Shown: positions 1-8,182 of the stretch, piece after piece
How positions within the stretch are numbered: the first letter of the stretch is position 1
Layout: the number at the start of each line of letters is the position of its first letter
Assembly (NCBI GenBank): GCA_902631295.1
Contig: CACOXV010000007.1
Coordinates: forward strand, 1-64,000
Source of the DNA: Paracoccaceae bacterium
Lineage (GTDB): Bacteria > Pseudomonadota > Alphaproteobacteria > Rhodobacterales > Rhodobacteraceae
Reading direction: 5' to 3'
Length of the DNA: 64,000 nt
The notes under the pieces: model-generated
What the model saw: only the letters and a program-made list of their open reading frames with translations
Told to the model about the DNA's origin: nothing
Databases searched by the model: none
Program-made: the position numbers and the translations under genes

Positions 1-855
1 CGCCCCGCTGTTGCGAAAGCCCGAGAAATTGAAGGGCCAATAAAAGAAAAGCTTCGCCAGCTACGATTAGAAAATAAGAAACTGGAACTAGAACTTCAGA
101 TATTTGATGAGTTGTTTCCGGATTATGCTCCGCTGAGAGAGCATATTTTGGAGTCTGAAGATACAATATTTGAAACTTCAATTGAGGGCGATAAGTCTGA
201 TCGCGCGAGATTGTATCTATCGCCTCAAGAATATTCAAATCTCAAACCAGTTGAACGGGAGCAACTTGCGCTGACTAACTACTGTAATCGAAATCATTCC
301 AAGCAAGAGATTGGTAAGATGTACGAACGTTATCTGGGCTATCTTTGGGAAAAAGAAGGCTGGGATGTTCAATTCAAAGGTATTGTTGATGGGAAAGAAG
401 ATTTAGGTCGTGATCTCATTTGCAAAAAAAAAGATAAGGTAGAAATTATTCAGGCTAAAAATTGGTCAGCGCAAAAACTAATTCATGAAAAACATATCTA
501 TCAACTTTTTGCTACCAAGACTCATTTTTGCTTAGAAAATGCTGGTAAAAATTATCAGCCAAATAATGTTCAAGCAGTATTCGCTTCTACTACTGATTTG
601 AGTGACATGGCTAAAAAAGTAGCAGAGTTTCTAAAAGTTAGGGTTGTTAAAATTCCTCTCAGTAAAGAGTATCCAATGATAAAATGTAATATAAACCCAG
701 CATCTAATACCCAAATTTATCATCTTCCTTTTGACCAACAATACGACAAAATAAAGGTTGGAGATCAAAAAGGTGAGCAATATGTTGCAACGATTAAAGA
801 AGCCCAGAAATTAGGGTTTAGACGCGCATTTAGATGGAGACCAGATAAACAATGA
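1..855 (+). CDS. restriction-endonuclease-like protein, N-terminus cut by window edge
   Basis: The frame is open from base 1, so the gene enters from outside; 284 codons are visible, ending at TGA 853-855. The first 40 or so visible residues are rich in Leu, Glu and Lys and read as a coiled coil. Around residues 105-160 lies a Mrr-like PD-(D/E)xK nuclease core: YLGYLWEKEGW, then DLGRDLI, then EIIQAKNW, where the Asp of GRDLI and the Glu/Gln-x-Lys of IIQAK sit where metal-binding and catalytic residues are expected. The following QLFATKTHF block is typical of the same family. It may act in DNA defence or repair; no methylase partner is visible. The family call is from motif recognition, and the exact role is unknown. 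Confidence 0.75.
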   Translation, partial: RPAVAKAREIEGPIKEKLRQLRLENKKLELELQIFDELFPDYAPLREHILESEDTIFETSIEGDKSDRARLYLSPQEYSNLKPVEREQLALTNYCNRNHSKQEIGKMYERYLGYLWEKEGWDVQFKGIVDGKEDLGRDLICKKKDKVEIIQAKNWSAQKLIHEKHIYQLFATKTHFCLENAGKNYQPNNVQAVFASTTDLSDMAKKVAEFLKVRVVKIPLSKEYPMIKCNINPASNTQIYHLPFDQQYDKIKVGDQKGEQYVATIKEAQKLGFRRAFRWRPDKQ

Positions 856-857
856 TT

Positions 858-934
858 GCTACAACCGTAGCAAACCAAGTGAAACAAATAAACGCCTTTG
901 TGAGTGAGCAGAGGTATTGTGAGTTGGGGTGGGG
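858..934 (+). repeat. dispersed repeat, copy 1
   Basis: This is copy 1 of a five-copy intergenic repeat. It opens with the hairpin GCTAC-N4-GTAGC (858-871), followed by AAATAAACGCC, TGAGTGAGCAG, TATTGTGAGTTGGGG and a G-rich end. It starts three bases after the stop of the nuclease gene and ends two bases before the end of the GFA gene, so it fills the whole gap between two convergent genes. Confidence 0.7.
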
Positions 935-935
935 A

Positions 936-1361
936 TTAATCCTTTTTCCACGGTTCGCCTTCAGGCATTTCACTTGCTTTCGGTAAGTCGTTGTTTATGG
1001 GAGTCGACGATATTTTACTATCTACAAAAACGTTCATCACAGGATTTATTATCTCGGTTTGATCGACGGTACCTGCACGTATAGAGACCACATTCGTTCG
1101 TCCACTGCTATTTCCAAACATCAGAGTGCCACAATTTACGCAAAAGCGTTTTGTCATAGTGTTCCCGCTTTTTGCCTTATGTGAAAATGTTGAAACTTTA
1201 CCATGAATTTCTAACTGATCTTCTGCAACCATTACGTTTGTACCATAGACTGCGCCAGTAGATCGCCGGCAATCCTCACAATGACAATTTAGTATCAGTA
1301 CTGGTTCCGCATATGACTTATAGGAGACTTGCCCACAAAGGCATTGTCCAGAAAATTTCAT
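936..1361 (-). CDS. GFA family (CENP-V/Gfa-like) zinc protein
   Basis: A 141-residue protein of the family named after the glutathione-dependent formaldehyde-activating enzyme Gfa. The zinc ligand pattern is complete: CLCG near residue 8, CHCEDC near 27-32 and FCVNCGT near 73-79, with the usual beta-rich core between. GFA-domain proteins bind zinc, and some bind glutathione adducts; most members have no proven substrate. GAGGAAG stands about five bases before the ATG and supports the start. It is one of five GFA paralogues in this window (others near 9.6, 20.7, 28.2 and 34.3 kb), each alone and not in a formaldehyde operon, which argues against a dedicated formaldehyde pathway here. Confidence 0.85.
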   Translation of the reverse strand: MKFSGQCLCGQVSYKSYAEPVLILNCHCEDCRRSTGAVYGTNVMVAEDQLEIHGKVSTFSHKAKSGNTMTKRFCVNCGTLMFGNSSGRTNVVSIRAGTVDQTEIINPVMNVFVDSKISSTPINNDLPKASEMPEGEPWKKD

Positions 1362-1458
1362 ATCACTTCCTCATATCCAAACCGTAAACTTCGTTCCAAA
1401 TCCTCAGCAATACGCAAATAAATGATCAATTCAAGTGCTAGGAATATTAACATTTTGA

Positions 1459-1659
1459 CTATTCTTCCAAACGTTCTTCTAGTTTATCGATACGGTGGCT
1501 AATATATTCTAACTTTTCATATAATTCTTCAACATAACCGTAATCATGCTCTTCGTCGTGGTCATGGCCCTCGAATATTAAGCTGCCGACTAGCAACAAG
1601 GTAACAACGACAACGCATACAGTTATAATGGTCACCATTGTTTTCGTGTACGTATCCAT
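1459..1659 (-). CDS. small single-pass membrane protein with His/Asp-rich linker
   Basis: A 66-residue protein. A longer frame exists, but GGAGG at 1664-1668 sits five bases before the ATG at 1657-1659, which fixes the start. Residues 7-28 are a hydrophobic helix rich in Val and Leu, then comes a short acidic His-rich stretch (EGHDHDEEHDYGY), then a charged heptad-like tail that should form a coiled coil. The His/Asp/Glu patch could bind a divalent metal, but that is inference. I recognise no named family. It is not clearly in an operon. Confidence 0.7.
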   Translation of the reverse strand: MDTYTKTMVTIITVCVVVVTLLLVGSLIFEGHDHDEEHDYGYVEELYEKLEYISHRIDKLEERLEE

Positions 1660-1981
1660 TTGCGCCTCCAAAGCTAATATCAGAGTAACCAAAGTTGAAA
1701 ATCATGCAAGATATGATACAACTGAAGTCTTAATGAACCATCAGAGCTTGTTTCGCCGAGATGTTTCAGGAAATTATGCAAGTATGTTTTCGAAACTTGG
1801 GTTTATGAGTGCATACCGAGAGGCTGGGTCTGAGCAGGTTAAAACGCTGTTCAGTATTGTACCTTACCATAAGCACTCATTTCTCGAAACACAGTTGTAA
1901 TTGGTGAGTCAAAAATACATAAACTAATTTATGTGTGCCTGTGGTAAAGGTGATGAATGGTAATCTTAAAGAGGTCTTATT
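1660..1981. other. 322-bp gap between divergent genes
   Basis: This stretch separates the small membrane protein gene from the divergent DUF924 gene, so it must carry both promoters. A plus-strand frame (1628-1900) crosses it, but it begins inside the opposite gene, has no ribosome-binding site and shows no recognisable domain. The piece near 1700-1715 resembles the lead-in of repeat copy 3 (ATCATGCAA then ATAAGA/ATATGA) but lacks the rest of the repeat. Confidence 0.4.
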
Positions 1982-2737
1982 ATGCAATCGGATGTCTCTG
2001 ACTTAAAGCCTGAAGTTTTTAAGTCACTTCCTGATGTCGTAAAGGCTCTTGAAGAACCTCGTAAGCCAAGAAGTGTCCTAAATTATATGTGTGCCTGTGA
2101 TACCGCAGATCCTGTAATCAGGCTATCTTTAAACACTGAAGAGAAGGTTAGATCTCTTTTAACGATTTGGTTTGCGAGTGGCAGTTCATTGGATGCTCTA
2201 TGCCAACCATTTGCTCCGGTAATCCGAGAGCTAAAGGCCCAGCCACCAACGTTAATTGGAGAAGACTGGGATAGTCTAGACGGTAAAGTGGCTAAAGTAT
2301 TATTGGCAGACCAGCTTTCTAGATCCTGTTTCAGGGGAACTCCCGAAGCATTTTCTTATGATCAAATTGGTAAAAAATTAGTACGTGAATTAGTTACTAC
2401 AGACTCTATAGAAGAAACTTTAAAACTTCCAGCAGCTCTTTTATATCTATTACCATGGGCGTTGGCACATTCAGAAGATTTAGAAGACCTTGATTGCGCC
2501 TGTGAGCTTATAGATAAAGCTGCAGCATCTTCCCCTAGTTTTTCTTTATTTTCTGGTCGGAACAGAATGGCAGTCGAGCAACACCGTCAAGTACTGGAAA
2601 AATTTGGACGTTACCCCCACAGGAATAAACAGTTTGGCCGAACTAGTACTTCCGAAGAATTGGCTTGGCTTGCCGATATAAAGAACTTACCAGTCTGGGC
2701 TAATGGAAAACTATCGATTGAGGAAAATATCAATTAG
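1982..2737 (+). CDS. DUF924 family protein
   Basis: A 251-residue soluble protein of the DUF924 family. The family hallmarks are visible: a DQLSRSCFRGTPEAFSYD block near residues 118-135 and the late EQHRQVLEKFGRYPHRN stretch with FGRTSTSEE near residues 203-230. The family is helical and TPR-like; its function is not established. AGAGG lies seven bases before the ATG. An unusual N-terminal extension of about 55 residues (with CACD) comes before the usual start of the domain. The gene stands alone between two minus-strand genes. Confidence 0.85.
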   Translation: MQSDVSDLKPEVFKSLPDVVKALEEPRKPRSVLNYMCACDTADPVIRLSLNTEEKVRSLLTIWFASGSSLDALCQPFAPVIRELKAQPPTLIGEDWDSLDGKVAKVLLADQLSRSCFRGTPEAFSYDQIGKKLVRELVTTDSIEETLKLPAALLYLLPWALAHSEDLEDLDCACELIDKAAASSPSFSLFSGRNRMAVEQHRQVLEKFGRYPHRNKQFGRTSTSEELAWLADIKNLPVWANGKLSIEENIN

Positions 2738-2777
2738 CAATTGCTAGCATGGCTCACATTGGATTAGCTCAAATATT

Positions 2778-3176
2778 TTAACGAGGTGCCACGATTTCTC
2801 TATTATAGCCAGAGTGATGAGAGCGAAATCGAGCTCCCCAAGCACTCAATGCCTCTACTGCGTTCTGTTTTGCATTACCCAAGCACAAAACGTCAGTTAT
2901 ATCGATCAGCTCTAATACCTCAGAGGCTAATGGGCTTGCAGCATGATTTCCTAAACGTACCATCATTGCATCACTATCTGTAAAGGCCTCTATAAGGGTT
3001 GCTTCACTTCCGTCTTCGGAGATGTGCCATTCATAACTAATACTATTTTCTTCTTTCAGCTCATAGACATACTTCGCTGCACGATCTCTAGCCCAAGTTT
3101 TAAATCCCTCTCTATCTTTTACTTTGCAGTCAATTATAAAAACCATTCGATCAGACGCAGCGTTCAATTCAGTCAT
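2778..3176 (-). CDS. antibiotic-biosynthesis-monooxygenase-like (ABM) small protein
   Basis: A 132-residue protein with the ferredoxin-like layout of the ABM / dimeric alpha-beta barrel superfamily: a strand (MVFIIDCKVKD), a helix (GFKTWARDRAAKYV), the typical SYEWHISEDGSEATLIEAF strand pair and a second helix (SDAMMVRLGNHAAS). About 30 C-terminal residues are extra. Members include monooxygenases acting on polyketides and quinols, and many with no known substrate. GGGAG lies about seven bases before the ATG. The gene is convergent with DUF924, only 40 bp away. It is one of many such genes in this region. Confidence 0.7.
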   Translation of the reverse strand: MTELNAASDRMVFIIDCKVKDREGFKTWARDRAAKYVYELKEENSISYEWHISEDGSEATLIEAFTDSDAMMVRLGNHAASPLASEVLELIDITDVLCLGNAKQNAVEALSAWGARFRSHHSGYNREIVAPR

Positions 3177-3545
3177 TTCATTCTCCCAAATTTTCTCAAA
3201 AATACTTTATCGTTGAATGTGTGCAAGATAAGACATTGCGTTTGTAGCAAAGTAAGCGATCCAAATAAACTACTTTGTGAGTGAGCAGAGATATTGTGAG
3301 TTGGGGTGGGGATACCTGTGGACGAGTGGACTATGTGGACCATCCTGAGAGGTAGGGGGGGGAGCAAAGGTCGAGGCAGTAAGATATGAAAATATCCTGC
3401 TCTCACATTATTTTTTGAAAAAGTATGATGCTAAAAATTTTGTTTTTTGTGATGTTAAAGTGAAATAAAAACATTTATTTAAAGTGCTACAGATAGATTG
3501 CTTTTTTCAAAAAATAATGGACTATATTGGAAAAAGGAGCTTCAA
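3177..3545. other. intergenic stretch with repeat copy 2
   Basis: This 369-bp gap between the ABM gene and the divergent GAF gene contains repeat copy 2 (3222-3312) and then a run of eight or more G at about 3354-3362. Past that the sequence is AT-rich and should hold the GAF gene promoter. A minus-strand frame (3173-3406) crosses it but is low-complexity and has no credible start, so I do not call it. Confidence 0.4.
3222..3312 (+). repeat. dispersed repeat, copy 2
   Basis: Copy 2 of the five-copy repeat. The hairpin is decayed on its left arm (ATTGCG against GTAGC), but the core matches copy 1 closely: AAATAAAC, TTTGTGAGTGAGCAGAG, then ATATTGTGAGTTGGGG. The lead-in GTGCAAGATAAGAC resembles that of copy 3. 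Confidence 0.7.
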
Positions 3546-4436
3546 TTGTCATTACGGCGTATTATCAAAACTTTCGGATTTAAGGATTTTGTACAGATGG
3601 GGGTTGCCGCAGCGACCTCAAGAAAAATGGCAAAGCCAGCAGTTCCTAGGAATGAAGCACTAAGGCGAGTTAAGGTGGCAGAGACTGGTATTATCGGTCA
3701 AGATCTTTCTAGCCAGTTTGAAATATTTGGGGAGATGGTTAAGCTAGTCACTGGTGCAGATTTCAGCATGGTCAATATTCTTAACGGTAAGAGCCAGTTT
3801 ACGATTGGTGGTTCTGGTATACCTGTCGATCCTTTAATGGCTATGCCTCAAGATATGTCGATTTGCCAATACGCCTTAACTTCCCCAGAACCATTTATCG
3901 TTGCTGACCTTTCAGATGATGAACGATTTGCGGGAAGTATGATGACCAAGCCGCCAATGAATGCCTCCGCATATGCTGGCTTTCCTTTGAATACGCCAGA
4001 GGGTGTCGTTCTAGGTACCTTATGTGCATTTCATAAGCGTCCAATCCGATTAAATCCTGAGCAGGTCCGAATGATGCGCCAGCTTGCTAAGGCAACTACG
4101 GACCAAATACTTCTTCGAACTAAAAAAGCTAACTTATACGCATCGGAGATTGGGGCTTTTCTTGGACGGTTTGTCCGTTTTGCTCCAGATGGTAAGATTT
4201 CTGAGCTTATTGGCTTCCTTGATTTCTGCGCTCATGGTGCTGCACTACCAGAGGTAATTACCGCCTTGGAGAAAGATGGAGTAATTACACAAATTGATGG
4301 GAACTGGATGCTAACTCAAGATGGTGTCGACCTAAAAGCAGAATTAGGACTTGCTGAAGATGGCTATCGAGGCGCTCAAGTAAATGTCCCTTCCGTTGGT
4401 AGCCAACTGGAAGATCTACTCGAGAAAATGGAGTAG
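3546..4436 (+). CDS. GAF-domain sensor-like protein
   Basis: A 296-residue protein. I place the start at TTG 3546 because AAGGAG stands six bases upstream; an earlier in-frame TTG at 3498 has no such site. Residues from about 45 to 200 form a GAF domain, with typical stretches such as ADFSMVNILNGKSQF, the invariant-looking SICQYAL (Cys in the chromophore/ligand region) and the AYAGFPLNTPEGVVLGTLCAFHKRP strand pair. The last 90 residues are a helical domain that may be winged-helix-like (IGFLDFCAHGAALPEVITALEKDGVI). No kinase or cyclase output domain is present. The next gene begins six bases later, so the two are probably co-transcribed. Confidence 0.8.
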   Translation: MSLRRIIKTFGFKDFVQMGVAAATSRKMAKPAVPRNEALRRVKVAETGIIGQDLSSQFEIFGEMVKLVTGADFSMVNILNGKSQFTIGGSGIPVDPLMAMPQDMSICQYALTSPEPFIVADLSDDERFAGSMMTKPPMNASAYAGFPLNTPEGVVLGTLCAFHKRPIRLNPEQVRMMRQLAKATTDQILLRTKKANLYASEIGAFLGRFVRFAPDGKISELIGFLDFCAHGAALPEVITALEKDGVITQIDGNWMLTQDGVDLKAELGLAEDGYRGAQVNVPSVGSQLEDLLEKME

Positions 4437-4442
4437 TTTGTA

Positions 4443-4772
4443 ATGTACTCTTCACAACTGCAGTTGAAATTTAGTAACGTTTCTGAGGCCAAAATTGCTG
4501 CCCAAAGTTTATGTGAACTTTTGAAAAGTCGCATTTCTGTATTTGATTTTCATGGTTTGCAAGTGACCGTTGGGAAAGATGGTGATCTTTCGATTAGTGT
4601 CAGGTTTCAGGATGTTAAGGCCATGAATGATTTTGAAAAAGATATTCCAAAGGTTATAGAAGATATAAAACAAGCTTTTTTATTCAAATTTACAAAATTT
4701 ACAGGCGTTTGCGTATTTTCTTTTGAGCGTGAAGCAATGTCTTCATCAATCTCAATTGATGCGAAATCTTAG
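4443..4772 (+). CDS. hypothetical protein following the GAF gene
   Basis: A 109-residue soluble protein starting six bases after the GAF gene stop, with GGAG of the preceding stop region about nine bases from its ATG, so translation is likely coupled. It has no signal peptide or membrane helix. The pattern of short strands with two amphipathic helices suggests a small alpha/beta fold, but I recognise no family. The tight spacing suggests it works with the GAF protein; that is inference. Confidence 0.6.
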   Translation: MYSSQLQLKFSNVSEAKIAAQSLCELLKSRISVFDFHGLQVTVGKDGDLSISVRFQDVKAMNDFEKDIPKVIEDIKQAFLFKFTKFTGVCVFSFEREAMSSSISIDAKS

Positions 4773-4829
4773 ATAGTTTCGCGAATGTGTCGCCTGCTTT
4801 GATTGATTAATTAAGTACTAGTTTAAAAT

Positions 4830-4921
4830 CATGCAACATAAGACGCTACGGACGTAGCAATTGAGCTGACCCGAATAAAACGCCTATTTGAATGAGCAGG
4901 GTATTGTGAGTTGGGGGATGG
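4830..4921 (+). repeat. dispersed repeat, copy 3
   Basis: Copy 3 of the repeat, with the best hairpin of the set: CGCTAC-GGA-CGTAGC, reading across 4844-4858. The core elements GAATAAAACGCC, TTGAATGAGCAGG and GTATTGTGAGTTGGGGG are present. It lies in the 270-bp gap between the GAF-linked gene and the serine hydrolase gene. Confidence 0.7.
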
Positions 4922-5042
4922 GCCAAAACTATATAACAGCTTATCTCAACTGAAAATGATTATAAAATCCATGAACCTTGTCTTGGACCTAGTGATTGAC
5001 AGAATTTATTTTGCCTCTCAGACTAAACATACTTAAGTCATA

Positions 5043-6311
5043 ATGCAGACCAATTATATTGGAGATAAGGTCATCGAAGCGTCTTATAAAAATAGCGAAA
5101 AACGGCCGCCAATTCTCGACATGGCAGATGCCGAAATCTTAGCTCTAATGCCACGTATGGACTGGGATCGACCACCATGGAATAGGTGGAGCTTTCAGCG
5201 TATTAGGAGCTTAATGCCCACAGCACAAGTCTGGCGTGGTAACGGCAAGACAATGCCGATACCGCGACAAGAAAAGGATATCTCACAGATTGAATTTACC
5301 CGATCAAATCAGGATTTACAGACAATTGAGGCGTTTCTTGATGACACTTACACCGACGGATTTTTGGTGATGGCGGATGGCTATATTGTCCATGAGAGCT
5401 ATCACAATGGAATGCGGCCTGAAACGCCACATTTGATGCAATCAGTGTCCAAATCAATTACCGCTACCGTTACTGGTATCATGATTGGTCGAGGAGAACT
5501 TGACCCATCTGCTCCAGTCAAAACCTATATGCCAGAGCTAGTAGAAACAGCGTGGGCAGGGGCAACACTTCAGCATGTTTTGGATATGACGACTGGCGTT
5601 CAGTATAGCGAAGAATATACACGGCTCGACTCTGATGTTGGTAAGACAGATGTCGCTTCAGGCTGGAGGCCTATCGCGCCTGATGCGAGCCCCGATATTG
5701 ATTGGCCAGCTTCGGTTTGGGATCAGATATTGTCATTGAAAACTTGTGACGCTGAACATGGTAGCAGATTTTTATATCGCTCAATAGAAACAGACTTACT
5801 GGCACATATTATGATGCGTGTCTCTGGCTTGCCATTGCATCAGCTGATCAGTCAAGAATTATGGCAGCCAATGGGTGCTGAAGAAGATGGATATTTTACT
5901 GTTGATGCGCGTGGATATGGCCTGGCAAGTGGAGGTTTTAATGGCTGTTTGCGGGATTTTGGCCGCTTTGGTCAGCTCTATCTTGATGATGGTATGTGCC
6001 ATGGTAAACAGATTATCCCACAGGACTGGATAGAGGATGTAAGGCGAGGTGAGCATGGATTATGGTCCGAGGAAAGACGTAAGCTATTGCCAAATGGCTG
6101 CTATCGAAATCAGTTCTGGATCGAAGATGAGACCAAAGAATCGTTTATGTGTTTAGGGGTGTTTGGCCAACTTATTTATATTGCTCCAAACTATAATATG
6201 GTGGTTGTTAAATTATCTACTTGGCCTGATTTTCTTGATGATGATTTCAAAGTTGACACACAACTTGCTATTCACGCGATTGCTGCTGAATTGGGGAAAC
6301 ATTTCGACTGA
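5043..6311 (+). CDS. serine hydrolase, class C beta-lactamase / 6-aminohexanoate-dimer-hydrolase type
   Basis: A 422-residue protein of the beta-lactamase (PF00144) fold. The SxxK catalytic motif is visible as SVSK within MQSVSKSITATVTG near residue 138, and the second motif is YRSIETD near residue 245, the Y-x-S form seen in NylB-like and esterase-like members. The C-terminal GVFGQLIYI occupies the place of the KTG-type strand. No signal peptide is seen, so it is probably cytoplasmic. The substrate cannot be told: esters, amides and D-amino peptides are all known in the family. No strong ribosome-binding site stands before the ATG, so the start is less certain. Confidence 0.8.
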   Translation: MQTNYIGDKVIEASYKNSEKRPPILDMADAEILALMPRMDWDRPPWNRWSFQRIRSLMPTAQVWRGNGKTMPIPRQEKDISQIEFTRSNQDLQTIEAFLDDTYTDGFLVMADGYIVHESYHNGMRPETPHLMQSVSKSITATVTGIMIGRGELDPSAPVKTYMPELVETAWAGATLQHVLDMTTGVQYSEEYTRLDSDVGKTDVASGWRPIAPDASPDIDWPASVWDQILSLKTCDAEHGSRFLYRSIETDLLAHIMMRVSGLPLHQLISQELWQPMGAEEDGYFTVDARGYGLASGGFNGCLRDFGRFGQLYLDDGMCHGKQIIPQDWIEDVRRGEHGLWSEERRKLLPNGCYRNQFWIEDETKESFMCLGVFGQLIYIAPNYNMVVVKLSTWPDFLDDDFKVDTQLAIHAIAAELGKHFD

Positions 6312-6408
6312 AGGTAAAAGCAGAATGAGGATAACGCATTTATTAGTGAAGATGGTCTAAATACTGCGGAATAAAATTAACTTAGTTACAAGTTTATTGC
6401 GTATAGTT

Positions 6409-7110
6409 TTACATGCTACGAGTTACTCCCCCATCATTTCGGATGCTTTGACCAGTTATATAGCTGCTATCTTCTGTGAGCAGGAACGCTGCGGCTCTAG
6501 CTTGCTCTTCGGCACTCGCGAGACGTTTAAAAACAGACATGTCTGCAAACTTCTGAGGCAAATCTAGACTGTCAGTGAATCCAGGCAATAAGCAGTTCAT
6601 ACGTATGTTATCTGCGCCATAGCGATCTGAATAAAGCTTTGTAAAGGATGATACACCAACGCGATAAACACTTGATGTCGGGAAAATCAGGCTAGGTTCG
6701 AAAGCTGAAAATGTTGTTATATTAACTATAGAACCACCTCCCTGTGATTGCATTACTGGTGTTACTAATTTTGACATGCGTATCACTGGTAATAAAATCA
6801 TTTCATTTGCTGTGATCCAGTCTTCATCTGAGATTTCTAGCAAGTCTCCTTTCGGAGGCCCTCCAACATGAATTAACAAGCTATCAATACGCCGATATTT
6901 CTCCATGGTTGTATTGAATAGCCCCTGCAAGTCTGTGGCATTTTCTGCTTTGCCCTTTACAGCTATGCCTCCTAGTTCATTAGCAAGTATTTCACAATTT
7001 GTTGAAGGTGACATCAAAGCTAGGTCGTAATGTCGTTTTTTCATCTCTCTAGCAACAGCTGCACCCATTCCACTACCACCGCCAATAATTACGCAAACTT
7101 TATTTGTCAT
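6409..7110 (-). CDS. short-chain dehydrogenase/reductase-like protein with altered active site
   Basis: A 233-residue SDR-fold protein. The N-terminal GGGSGMG cofactor loop and the C-terminal ITGQSIRNDGG are typical, and IVNITTFSAFE gives the catalytic Ser region. The usual YxxxK is not kept: after Tyr in SSVYRVGVSSFTK the expected Lys is Val, with the next Lys nine residues on. The divergent SDRs I know with this RxGxSSFTKLY layout lack the classic pair, so catalysis is uncertain. GGAG lies five bases before the ATG. The gene is convergent with the serine hydrolase, and repeat copy 4 lies just upstream. Confidence 0.8.
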   Translation of the reverse strand: MTNKVCVIIGGGSGMGAAVAREMKKRHYDLALMSPSTNCEILANELGGIAVKGKAENATDLQGLFNTTMEKYRRIDSLLIHVGGPPKGDLLEISDEDWITANEMILLPVIRMSKLVTPVMQSQGGGSIVNITTFSAFEPSLIFPTSSVYRVGVSSFTKLYSDRYGADNIRMNCLLPGFTDSLDLPQKFADMSVFKRLASAEEQARAAAFLLTEDSSYITGQSIRNDGGVTRSM

Positions 7111-7145
7111 AATTTCTCCATCGTTTTAGTTATATTTTTTATTAT

Positions 7146-7218
7146 GCTACCTCTGTAGCAAATGGTATAATTCAAATAAACGCCCCTCTCATTTAGTAGG
7201 GTACCTCTGAGTTGGGTA
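7146..7218 (+). repeat. dispersed repeat, copy 4
   Basis: Copy 4 of the repeat: hairpin GCTAC-CTCT-GTAGC (7146-7159), then CAAATAAACGCC, a diverged middle, TAGTAGGGTAC and GAGTTGGGT. It lies in the gap between two minus-strand SDR genes, again in the plus orientation. Confidence 0.65.
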
Positions 7219-7276
7219 GATTTTGGCCCTGTGAAACCCATTTAAACGGCAATTGCCACTAGGGTAGCCTCTGTTT

Positions 7277-8053
7277 TTACATAAGGGCTCTATCCAAGTG
7301 CGAATAGCCTCCATCAACCACTAAAAATTGCCCTGTAATGTGTCCTGCCCATTGAGACAAAAGAAACAATATGGGCATAGCTAACTCCTCAACTTTTGTC
7401 ATTCTTTTCTCTAGGGGAATACGGCTAGTAATCTGTTTAAGTTTTTCATCTGGAATTTTAAAGCCTTCCAACCATTTTTCGTACATAGGTGTCATAACTT
7501 CTCCGGGTATAACTGCGTTTACACGAAGTCCGCGATTTGCATGTTCTGCAGCCCACTCGCGAGTTAAAGCCAAGATACCGCCCTTTGCAGCTGCATAAGC
7601 TGAGGTTCCAGATTGACCGGTTAAAACGACTTTTGATGAAACATTCACTATTGCTCCTTTAGTTTTTATTAACTCCTTTATACATAAATTTGCCATCGTG
7701 TAATAATGCACGAGATTTCTATCTAGTGATTTGCGAAACTCATTTGGCCCAGCACAAATGCCAACGGCGTCATTAATCCCAGCGTTATTTACTAAACCAT
7801 CAATTCTACTCAGCTTATTCAGAATATCTTGCACTGCATGTTTGCAGTCTTGGTCATCACAAAGGTCCAAGGTTTTCCAAATAGCTTTTGGACATCGTTT
7901 TTCTATGATTTCATAGAAAGTGTCATCTGGTTTTGACTTATCAATTATAACTGGTGTTGCACCACTTAACGAAAGTTTGTCTACCACTGATGCTCCAATA
8001 CCAGAGCCTCCTCCAGTAACAATTATTACTTTTTCTTGCAAACCAAGTTCCAT
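7277..8053 (-). CDS. classical SDR, possibly L-fucose/sugar dehydrogenase type
   Basis: A 258-residue classical SDR with every expected motif: TGGGSGIG near residues 14-21, NNAG near 90, Ser in IVNVSSKVV, and the intact YAAAKGG active-site Tyr/Lys near residue 158. The sequence style (MELGLQEKVIIVTGGGSGIG, GILALTREWAAE, GQFLVVDGGYSHLDRAL) is close to SDRs annotated as L-fucose or other sugar dehydrogenases, but the substrate is inference. The next gene upstream on the same strand encodes a creatininase-family hydrolase, which could act on a product such as a lactone or amide; the 129-bp gap makes one operon possible but not certain. Confidence 0.8.
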   Translation of the reverse strand: MELGLQEKVIIVTGGGSGIGASVVDKLSLSGATPVIIDKSKPDDTFYEIIEKRCPKAIWKTLDLCDDQDCKHAVQDILNKLSRIDGLVNNAGINDAVGICAGPNEFRKSLDRNLVHYYTMANLCIKELIKTKGAIVNVSSKVVLTGQSGTSAYAAAKGGILALTREWAAEHANRGLRVNAVIPGEVMTPMYEKWLEGFKIPDEKLKQITSRIPLEKRMTKVEELAMPILFLLSQWAGHITGQFLVVDGGYSHLDRALM

Positions 8054-8182
8054 AATTTAAACTTACTGATTTTCACTTTTCAAAATGGGTTTATAAGGGT
8101 TGGAAAATTACCTAAAGTCAGAGCTGATTAAAAGTCCTGCATCAGCAAGTTTTGACGTACAATAATTTTGAATCAACTGCTA

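Noticed and set aside
1628..1900. 90-codon plus-strand frame in the divergent gap
   Set aside because: It starts inside the opposite gene, has no ribosome-binding site, and shows no domain; composition looks like intergenic sequence.
3173..3406. 77-codon minus-strand frame
   Set aside because: It runs through repeat copy 2 and the poly-G tract, low complexity, no start site.
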